This document shows positions 30,898 to 36,445 of a DNA stretch of 36,445 nt, piece after piece (position 1 is the stretch's first letter; each line of letters begins with the position of its first letter). Location: contig CAZABS010000004.1 of the NCBI GenBank assembly GCA_964483635.1, positions 1 to 36,445 of the forward strand. The letters run 5' to 3'. The notes under the pieces were generated by a model. That model had not been told where the DNA came from and did not search any database. It saw nothing but the letters and a program-made list of their open reading frames with translations. The position numbers and the translations under genes are program-made. This stretch comes from CAZABS01 sp964483635 (GTDB lineage: Bacteria; Patescibacteriota; Minisyncoccia; Moranbacterales; UBA1568).

Positions 30898-31380
30898 ATG
30901 CCTGGAGCGATTATAATTCTTGTTGGGATATTTTTTGTTGTCGGACTTATCGGAACGCTCGTGCCAGTGCTTCCGGGAGTCGGACTAATTTTTGGTGGCA
31001 TCCTGTTATACGCCCTGTATTTTGGAGTTGACACTATTGGAATGTCGACACTCCTCCTCTTGGGTTTTGTAACTCTTTTTTCAATGGCGCTTGATTATCT
31101 TGCCGCGAGCTATGGAGCAAAAACTTTTGGAGCAAGCGCTCAAGGAGGGTTTGGGGCAATCATCGGAGGAGTGATCGGATTTCTGGTATTGAATTTATTG
31201 GGTCTCGTACTCGGGGTTTTTCTTGGAGCAGCACTTACCGAATGGTGGATTACCCGACAGACAGCAGCGGGTTCACTGAAGGCGGGTTTCGGAGCAGTGA
31301 TCGGATTTCTCGGCGGAACCGTGCTCAAGCTTATCCTGGGGCTACTTCTCGTGCTAGTTTTTCTGATGAAAATTTGGTAG
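30898..31380 (+). CDS. DUF456 family membrane protein
   Basis: The 160-residue protein is glycine-rich and almost wholly membrane-embedded, with the DUF456 pattern: G-L-I-G-T-L-V-P-V-L-P-G-V-G-L-I near residues 18-33, D-Y-L-A-A-S-Y-G-A-K-T-F-G-A-S near 66-80, and repeated G-x-x-x-G-x-x-x-G helices after that. No function is known. The following gene begins 4 nt after its stop, so translation is probably coupled. Confidence 0.9.
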   Translation: MPGAIIILVGIFFVVGLIGTLVPVLPGVGLIFGGILLYALYFGVDTIGMSTLLLLGFVTLFSMALDYLAASYGAKTFGASAQGGFGAIIGGVIGFLVLNLLGLVLGVFLGAALTEWWITRQTAAGSLKAGFGAVIGFLGGTVLKLILGLLLVLVFLMKIW

Positions 31381-31384
31381 GAAT

Positions 31385-32059
31385 ATGGCAAGTTTTCGAG
31401 CACATATTTCATTAGGGATTGCTTCTGGAATTCTTGGAATTCTCGCTCTTGTGTCACTTGCCTTGGCTGAAGAGCCGAGTTTTATGACCGTTGTTTTTGT
31501 GGCGGCTGTACTTGGATCTATTTTGCCTGATATGGATAGCGATTCAGGAGTCCCGTTTCATGTATCCTTTGGTTCATTCGCTACTGTTGCTGCAGCGCTT
31601 GTCTTTTCATCACTTTCCCAAGAATTGTATACTTGGGAACAACTGTTCGTTTGGACGACTGGAACGTTTGCTTTTATTTATCTAGTTATTGGTTCCTGTT
31701 TCAAACGTTTTACCAAACATCGCGGCATGGCACACTCGCTTCCGGCGGTGCTTCTCGCTGGACTCGTGGTATTTTTTTTGGCGGTTCATTTTTCTTTTTC
31801 TGAGGCTGAGGCATTTATTTTAGCGATAGCCATGATAGCGGGGTATCTGGGACATCTCATCCTGGATGAAATGCATGCTGCCATAAACTTTCATGGGATA
31901 CCTTTTATTCCGAACAAAGCCCTTGGGAGTGCACTGAAATTTTTCTCACATGATACTTCTATTAACGTGTTCGTCTACGGTACCATCCTTCTTTTGATGG
32001 CGGGTAATGTTGGTCGTTTTGTAAATTTAGCCGAGCAGTTTTGGCAGGTAGTCCGTTAA
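31385..32059 (+). CDS. YdjM-like membrane-bound metal-dependent hydrolase
   Basis: The 224-residue membrane protein has the DUF457/YdjM layout: a His in the first helix (R-A-H-I-S), G-S-I-L-P-D-M-D-S-D-S-G near residues 44-55, H-R-G-M-A-H-S near 115, and G-H-L-I-L-D-E near 158. These Asp and His residues form the predicted metal site. The E. coli homologue is LexA-regulated, but no LexA-like site is evident here. AGGA precedes the start by a few bases. Its stop codon lies next to a minus-strand terminator. Confidence 0.9.
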   Translation: MASFRAHISLGIASGILGILALVSLALAEEPSFMTVVFVAAVLGSILPDMDSDSGVPFHVSFGSFATVAAALVFSSLSQELYTWEQLFVWTTGTFAFIYLVIGSCFKRFTKHRGMAHSLPAVLLAGLVVFFLAVHFSFSEAEAFILAIAMIAGYLGHLILDEMHAAINFHGIPFIPNKALGSALKFFSHDTSINVFVYGTILLLMAGNVGRFVNLAEQFWQVVR

Positions 32060-32095
32060 AAAAAAGCGGAACCCCGGTCGAGCGACACGGGGTTC
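32058..32095 (-). terminator. Minus-strand intrinsic terminator
   Basis: A perfect 8-bp GC-rich stem GAACCCCG (32069-32076) / CGGGGTTC (32088-32095) with an A run (32058-32065) to its left terminates minus-strand transcription, 23 nt after the stop of the gene at 32119-32460. Confidence 0.75.
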
Positions 32096-32118
32096 GGATG
32101 GTTGAGAAGATGGCGCGA

Positions 32119-32460
32119 CTATTTGCGCCAAAACTGCCACCATTTTGGTACGGCATAGTGACTCAGAAGCACCGTTGTGATGTCCACGGCTACCTCGTCA
32201 CCATTGGTTCCCTCTGGGAGGGGTGAATTTCTTCCCACGATGAAACGGATCCCGTCTCCTTCTGGGATTGGGAGCATGATGACCCAATCCACTATATCCT
32301 GGAGCTCCCGAAAAATGGACTGAACCACGCTCGGAGCACCTTCATTGTGAGGGCTATAGCACACTCCCGTAGATGGGGGAAGTTCTCTTGCGGGCATTTC
32401 TACTCGCCAACTTGGCCGGATTTCTGGGGACTGCGACACCCAGTATGAGGATGACGTCAT
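32119..32460 (-). CDS. Minus-strand hypothetical protein, 113 aa
   Basis: This is the best-supported minus-strand protein gene. A GGAGG (32467-32471) lies 6 nt before ATG 32460, a consensus promoter lies upstream and an intrinsic terminator follows. The product is soluble with no signal. It contains an S/P-rich N-terminus, an amphipathic helix (V-V-Q-S-I-F-R-E-L-Q-D-I-V-D-W-V), beta-like segments (I-M-L-P-I-P-E-G-D-G-I-R-F-I-V-G) and an aromatic end K-W-W-Q-F-W-R-K. I recognise no family. An in-frame ATG at 32502 could extend it by 14 residues. Its own ribosome binding site is unlike most neighbours, which could reflect a different origin or high expression. Confidence 0.8.
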   Translation of the reverse strand: MTSSSYWVSQSPEIRPSWRVEMPARELPPSTGVCYSPHNEGAPSVVQSIFRELQDIVDWVIMLPIPEGDGIRFIVGRNSPLPEGTNGDEVAVDITTVLLSHYAVPKWWQFWRK

Positions 32461-32528
32461 GGCATACCTCCAAAAAAACTGCCTCCTGAAAATAGGGATC
32501 ATTGTCCCTGAGTATTTTCTTCGCAACA

Positions 32529-32557
32529 AGAATAACTCAAAAGAGCATCTTTGTCAA
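32529..32557 (-). promoter_or_regulatory. Promoter of the minus-strand gene
   Basis: On the minus strand a consensus -35 TTGACA (32552-32557) and TATTCT (32529-32534) are 17 nt apart. The leader is about 60 nt and includes GGAGG. It is divergent from the AlkD promoter. Confidence 0.75.
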
Positions 32558-32570
32558 AGTCACATTACGG

Positions 32571-32600
32571 TTCGATATCTGACTGTAAGAGGGGTATAAT
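32571..32600 (+). promoter_or_regulatory. Predicted promoter of the AlkD-like gene
   Basis: Consensus TATAAT (32595-32600) with a weak -35 TTCGAT (32571-32576) at 18 nt. The leader would be about 20 nt. Confidence 0.6.
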
Positions 32601-32626
32601 ACATCCGGTACCGTTATTTCCTGGAT

Positions 32627-33352
32627 ATGCAAAACTCAGGGAGAATTCTCCAAATAGAATTGCGAAAGTTGGCAAGTCAAGAACGCGCACTTAGTTCCGC
32701 GTGGTTTTTTAAGACCGGGAAAGGTGAGTATGGAGAAGGAGACATCTTTCTGGGCGTGAGAGTGCCAGATGTTCGCAAAGTAGCACGAAGATTTTTCGAA
32801 CTTTCAGAATCAGAAGTGCTGAAGCTCCTCAAGAGGAGAGAACATGAATTTCGTTTGGCGGCGCTTCTGATTTTGGGAGACCAATTTCGAAGTGGCGATG
32901 ACGATACTCGAAGACGTATATATAAGCTGTATCTTCAGGAAACAAAACATATCAATAATTGGGATCTCGTTGATCTATCGGCACCATCGATTGTGGGAGA
33001 ACATCTTCTCATCCGCTCACGAAAAAAGTTAGTGTCTTTGGCTCATTCATCCTCTCTTTGGGAGCGGCGAATCGCTATAGTTGCAACCTTTGCGTTTATC
33101 CGACAAGGCCAAGCCGAAACAACCCTAGTAATAGCGAAAATGCTCCTCCGAGATCGAGAAGATTTAATCCAAAAAGCTACTGGCTGGATGCTGCGAGAAG
33201 TTGGGAAACGAGTAGGGAGTGACATCTTGGAAGGTTTTTTGGATCAGTATGCGAGTGTTATGCCGCGAACGATGCTTCGATATGCTCTTGAACGCCTTCC
33301 TTTGAAAAAACGAGCTTGGTATATGAAGCAAGGCTCGCGGGGTGTAAAATAG
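32627..33352 (+). CDS. AlkD-like DNA alkylation repair glycosylase
   Basis: The 241-residue all-helical protein matches the AlkD/DNA_alkylation family of HEAT-like repeat glycosylases, which remove positively charged alkylated bases. N-N-W-D-L-V-D places Trp 112 and Asp 116, corresponding to the catalytic W109/D113 of Bacillus cereus AlkD. W-E-R-R-I-A-I and K-A-T-G-W-M-L-R-E-V-G-K-R are also present, the latter with the second catalytic-site Trp. The N-terminal F-F-K-T-G-K-G-E-Y-G-E-G-D and G-V-R-V-P segments are typical. It complements the UvrA/UvrB and MGMT genes. Confidence 0.92.
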   Translation: MQNSGRILQIELRKLASQERALSSAWFFKTGKGEYGEGDIFLGVRVPDVRKVARRFFELSESEVLKLLKRREHEFRLAALLILGDQFRSGDDDTRRRIYKLYLQETKHINNWDLVDLSAPSIVGEHLLIRSRKKLVSLAHSSSLWERRIAIVATFAFIRQGQAETTLVIAKMLLRDREDLIQKATGWMLREVGKRVGSDILEGFLDQYASVMPRTMLRYALERLPLKKRAWYMKQGSRGVK

Positions 33353-33379
33353 AAATGGTATATCTTTAACCTTCTTGAT

Positions 33380-33796
33380 ATGGAAGTCAATTATTGGGCG
33401 ATTTTTCTCGGTGCGGTTGGATCGATTTTTCTCGGGGCGATATGGTATGGGCCAATTTTTGGGCGCAAGTGGCTCGAGATCAATGAGGTTACAAGTGCTG
33501 ATCTTGCCAGGCGTTCTGAAATGCAGAAGGAAACAAAACTACTCTACGGTTTGCAGATAATTTTTTCTCTGGTTCAGATGTTTGTTTTCATTCTCGTGGT
33601 GGAAAATACTCCAGGGATGATGGCGTTTACCACAGCTTTTTGGATTTGGCTTGGCTTTATTGTCCCAACGGTGGCGGGGCTTGCAATGTGGAATGCAAAG
33701 CCAGTGAAAGTTCGCCTAGCGCTCTTCCTCCTTTCTTCCGGATATCAAGGACTCATTTTTCTGTGGTACGCATTGCTCTTGCGCTGGTTGGCATAA
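33380..33796 (+). CDS. DUF1761 family membrane protein
   Basis: The 138-residue protein has four membrane helices and the DUF1761 start: A-I-F-L-G-A-V-G-S-I-F-L-G-A-I-W-Y-G-P-I-F-G-R-K-W near residues 7-30, with a later F-W-I-W-L-G-F-I-V-P helix. Function unknown. It starts 27 nt after the AlkD gene, and the next gene follows after 42 nt. Confidence 0.87.
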   Translation: MEVNYWAIFLGAVGSIFLGAIWYGPIFGRKWLEINEVTSADLARRSEMQKETKLLYGLQIIFSLVQMFVFILVVENTPGMMAFTTAFWIWLGFIVPTVAGLAMWNAKPVKVRLALFLLSSGYQGLIFLWYALLLRWLA

Positions 33797-33838
33797 CCTT
33801 CTTCAGGGGTGTTCGGCCAAGCGTATTCTTGATAGATT

Positions 33839-34228
33839 ATGAAAAAATCTTCTTTCATTTTAGCTGGTCCCCAAGGATTGCTGGACGCTTGGTCGATTCC
33901 ACATTTTCTTTTTGGGATGGTGATGGCGCTTGTGGCCATTGTGTTTCAACTTCCAATTTTGACGACTTTTGTGGTTCTAGTTGTCATTGCTATTCTTTGG
34001 GAATTCTTTGAAATGCGCATGAAACTTCGAGAAAATCTTTGGAATGTGATTTCAGACGTATTGCTTCCACTTCTGGCCTATCCGGTTACCGTTTGGCTGG
34101 TACAGCAAACAGAGATCCAACCAGAGGAGCAGGTAGCTTTCTTCATCGTGGCTATTTTAATTTATTTCTATTCCAATATCATGGCGTGGCAAGCGCGGTT
34201 TAATAACGACCCTGATTACATGAGTTAA
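33839..34228 (+). CDS. Small membrane protein, possible relative of YjdF-type proteins
   Basis: The 129-residue product has three to four membrane helices. Motifs W-S-I-P-H-F-L-F-G near residues 18-26, I-L-W-E-F-F-E near 52 and N-L-W-N-V-I-S-D-V near 66 echo the order of H-F-x-x-G, Y-E-x-x-E-W and D-x-x-x-D in the YjdF-like protein at 22383, so it may be a shortened relative; this is an inference from motif order. It precedes the P-type ATPase by 17 nt. Confidence 0.68.
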   Translation: MKKSSFILAGPQGLLDAWSIPHFLFGMVMALVAIVFQLPILTTFVVLVVIAILWEFFEMRMKLRENLWNVISDVLLPLLAYPVTVWLVQQTEIQPEEQVAFFIVAILIYFYSNIMAWQARFNNDPDYMS

Positions 34229-34245
34229 CGAAATTAATCTCTTTG

Positions 34246-36108
34246 ATGATGTCCATTCCAAAACTGTGGCAATCCCCGTATCGTGAGTATATTTTAAGTA
34301 TCCTTCTATCGCTGGCACTCGGAGGTCATTATTTTTTTGATGGAGGAAATACATGGGTAATTGGAGCTGCGCTGTTGGGATCTATCCTTCCACTTTGGGA
34401 AGCGCTTCAAGCAATTCGACGGCTAAAGATTACCATTGAGGCCTTTAATTTTTTTGCGCTCGCGGTGTCCTTTGTGACTCATGAATACACTTCAGCTGCC
34501 TTTATTGCGCTGATGTTGACGTTTGCAGCCTGGCTCGATTGGAAAACCGAGACTCGTTCTTCTCATGCTGTAGAAGAACTCTTAAAACTCAAGCCAACCA
34601 AGGCCGTGCGTGAACAACATGGCCTCGAAGAAACCATTGATGCGAGTGCGATTCAAACGGGAGATCTTTTGATTGTGAAAAACGGTGAGTGTATCCCAGC
34701 TGATGGTCTGGTGATCTTTGGGAAAGCATTCGTTAATGAGGCCTCCTTGACTGGGGAGTCAAGGCCAGTTGAAAAAGAGGTTGGAGATGAAGTGTATTCT
34801 TCGACGGTTGCCGAATCTGGTGTGATGAAAATTCGAGCTACGAAAGTGGGGGCTGACTCAACGCTTGAGCGAATGGCTAAACTTATTCAACAAGCGTCGC
34901 AGAATAAATCAAAAGCAGAACGACTTGCTGACCGCTTTGCTGGAATCTTTCTCCCTATTGTTTTGGTAGCAGGTGTTATTACCTATTGGATTACCGGAAA
35001 TATTACCATGACGGCGGCCTTGTTTCTGATTGTCTGCGCCGATGATATTGCTGTTTCTATTCCACTTGCCATTACTGCATCTCTCGGGTATGCGGCAAAG
35101 CGTGGAGTGATTATTAAAGGAGGAGAATGGCTGAGGGCGCTAGCCAATATCAAGACTTTGCTTTTTGACAAAACAGGAACCCTGACACACGGGCGGTTTG
35201 CTCTCTCCAGCGTAGCTCTCAAGCCTGGTGTCGACGAGAAACTCCTCTGGACACTGGTGGGAAGTGCTGAAAAGTTTTCAGAGCATCCGGTCGGGAAAGC
35301 TCTTCTGCGAGAAGCGGTTCGGCGAATTGGCGAAGTGAGTGATCCTGAGGAAGTGGAAGTATTTCGAGGAGCAGGGATTCGGGCGCGTCTTTCTGGCCAC
35401 ACCCTTGTTTTAGGGAATAGTAAGCTTAGAGAGGTTGCTGGTGTTGAAATAACGGAAGAGATGGAGGCGCAGTTTCAGAAGAAGGAAGATGCTGAGGAAA
35501 CGGCCATTATTCTTTTCTTGGATGGAACATTTGTTGGATTTGTCGGAGTGGCTGATACCCCTCGAGTTGAGGCTCGGGAAACTTTGGCCAAGCTTCGACA
35601 ATCAGGGGTGCGCCTGGTCATGCTGACGGGTGATAACGAAGTGGTGGCTGAAGCGGTTGCTCGTGAAATTGGGATTGATGAATACCATGCCAATATGACG
35701 CCCGAAGGAAAAATGAAAGTTATTGAAGCAATTTCGAAACAAGGCGGGTTGGCTATGGTGGGGGATGGAGTAAATGATGCTCCAGCACTTGCGCGTTCAG
35801 ATGTGGGGATTGCCATGGGTGAGGGGGGTACAGCGGTTGCGGTAGAGGCTGCAGATGTTGTGATCTTAAACGATCGCTTGGACCGGATTCCTGAGATGAT
35901 TGCTCTTGCACGGAAAACTGTTGGAGTAGTGAACATTGATATCGTAATTTGGGTCATTACCAATGTACTTGGAATCATTCTTGTGTTTACTGGTATTGCT
36001 ACTCCGGCCTTTGCAGCCCTGTATAACCTCCTAACGGATTTTCTCCCTCTGATGAATTCAGCGCGGCTTTTTCAGACGGGTGGCCATGGAGTAAAATCCC
36101 TTAGATAA
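34246..36108 (+). CDS. P1B-like P-type ATPase with altered CPx motif
   Basis: The 620-residue ATPase has an actuator T-G-E-S (169-172), phosphorylation D-K-T-G-T-L-T (Asp 308), the P1B-specific S-E-H-P (345-348), T-G-D-N and G-D-G-V-N-D (506-511). In the metal-site helix, where heavy-metal pumps have CPC, CPx or SPC, this protein has C-A-D-D-I-A-V-S-I-P-L-A (264-275), aligning Cys-Ala-Asp with Cys-Pro-Cys. There is no N-terminal HMA metal-binding domain. The fold says heavy-metal P1B branch, but the missing Pro and second Cys make the substrate unclear; divalent ions through carboxylates are one guess. ATG 34246 or 34249 is preferred to the TTG at 34243. Confidence 0.92.
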   Translation: MMSIPKLWQSPYREYILSILLSLALGGHYFFDGGNTWVIGAALLGSILPLWEALQAIRRLKITIEAFNFFALAVSFVTHEYTSAAFIALMLTFAAWLDWKTETRSSHAVEELLKLKPTKAVREQHGLEETIDASAIQTGDLLIVKNGECIPADGLVIFGKAFVNEASLTGESRPVEKEVGDEVYSSTVAESGVMKIRATKVGADSTLERMAKLIQQASQNKSKAERLADRFAGIFLPIVLVAGVITYWITGNITMTAALFLIVCADDIAVSIPLAITASLGYAAKRGVIIKGGEWLRALANIKTLLFDKTGTLTHGRFALSSVALKPGVDEKLLWTLVGSAEKFSEHPVGKALLREAVRRIGEVSDPEEVEVFRGAGIRARLSGHTLVLGNSKLREVAGVEITEEMEAQFQKKEDAEETAIILFLDGTFVGFVGVADTPRVEARETLAKLRQSGVRLVMLTGDNEVVAEAVAREIGIDEYHANMTPEGKMKVIEAISKQGGLAMVGDGVNDAPALARSDVGIAMGEGGTAVAVEAADVVILNDRLDRIPEMIALARKTVGVVNIDIVIWVITNVLGIILVFTGIATPAFAALYNLLTDFLPLMNSARLFQTGGHGVKSLR

Positions 36109-36138
36109 GCCTTTTTGTAGTATTCAAAGTCCGTTTAC

Positions 36139-36167
36139 TTGGAGAAATGTCGAAGATGCGCTAACAT
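36139..36167 (+). promoter_or_regulatory. Candidate promoter of the cold-shock gene
   Basis: TTGGAG (36139-36144) and TAACAT (36162-36167) are 17 nt apart, leaving a leader of about 57 nt, the second longest in the window. Long leaders are common in cold-shock genes. Confidence 0.4.
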
Positions 36168-36230
36168 AGTGGAGTGCGATGCCGAGAAAAGTCGTCGAGT
36201 TTCGAGGTTTAATTCAAAAAATTTCGTAGT

Positions 36231-36428
36231 ATGACCGGAACAATCAAAACGCTCACAGATCGTGGCTTTGGATTTATCTCCCGCGAAGGTGAGACCAAGG
36301 ATCTCTTCTTCCATTCCAAGGAACTCGTCGGCGTCACCTTTGACGAACTCAAGGTAGGCGATACCGTCTCCTTTGAAGTCACCGAAACTGAAAAAGGCCC
36401 TGCGGCTGTCTCAGTTCAGCGCGCCTAG
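36231..36428 (+). CDS. Cold-shock domain protein (CspA family)
   Basis: The 65-residue protein is a single cold-shock domain. RNP1 is G-F-G-F-I-S-R (residues 12-18) and RNP2 is D-L-F-F-H (24-28), both slightly different from the usual K-G-F-G-F-I and D-V-F-V-H. These proteins bind single-stranded RNA and act as RNA chaperones. No paralogue lies within the window. Confidence 0.95.
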   Translation: MTGTIKTLTDRGFGFISREGETKDLFFHSKELVGVTFDELKVGDTVSFEVTETEKGPAAVSVQRA

Positions 36429-36445
36429 TTTCTTTGAAACTTCAA

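Noticed and set aside
1..36445. CRISPR arrays, insertion sequences, integrases or phage genes
   Set aside because: No regularly spaced direct repeats, transposase motifs or att-like direct repeats flanking the tRNAs were seen.

Overview
The window looks like a chromosomal piece of a Patescibacteria (CPR) genome, perhaps a Parcubacteria-like lineage, recovered as a scaffold. This is an inference. It rests on a high density of small membrane proteins of unknown function, a DUF5671 membrane protein, YSxWxxCQ cysteine repeats of the kind seen in CPR surface proteins, many promoters placed almost on the start codon, and no recognisable biosynthetic operon. TGA acts as a stop, so the code is standard. 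A run of 100 N (4004-4103) marks a scaffold join. There is no CRISPR array, insertion sequence or phage module.

Layout. 1-252: tRNA-Ile (cut by the window edge) and tRNA-Ala on the minus strand, with a promoter overlapping that of a divergent small gene. 287-3618: a hypothetical gene, a DedA membrane protein and uvrB. 3619-4103: a poorly resolved stretch ending in the gap. 4110-7137: a two-gene cassette present twice (small acidic protein overlapped by a secreted helical protein), with a membrane-anchored protein between the copies. 7169-11356: MGMT-type methyltransferase, ChbG/YdjC-type deacetylase, uvrA and a conserved hypothetical gene. 11457-18236: an ABC exporter, a CBS-pair protein, a CHASE4-PAS sensor without output domain, TspO, and several small membrane proteins. 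18622-20842: a secreted protein made of eight ~19-residue repeats, a membrane-anchored von Willebrand A protein and a small membrane protein, apparently one operon. 20907-22991: small soluble families (DUF1801, TfoX-N) and a YjdF-type membrane protein. 23069-26560: a large surface protein with three TSP1-like repeats and calcium-binding repeats, then a histidine kinase. 26614-30838: DUF1905, YgjP-type metalloprotease, QueH, an M23 peptidase, a PilB/GspE-type ATPase and an RsuA/RluB-type pseudouridine synthase. 30898-36428: DUF456, a YdjM-type membrane hydrolase, AlkD-type glycosylase, DUF1761, a P1B-like ATPase with an altered metal-site motif, and a cold-shock protein.

Themes. DNA repair is strongly represented (uvrB, uvrA, MGMT, AlkD). 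Cell-surface proteins recur. All long genes are on the plus strand. The minus strand holds four short units, at 3617-3862, 13249-13508, 18294-18490 and 32058-32460, each ending in a minus-oriented intrinsic terminator; three also have a candidate promoter. Two of these are better explained as structured RNAs than as proteins. At seven plus-strand genes the -10 box lies only 6-15 nt before the ATG, which suggests leaderless or near-leaderless mRNAs.
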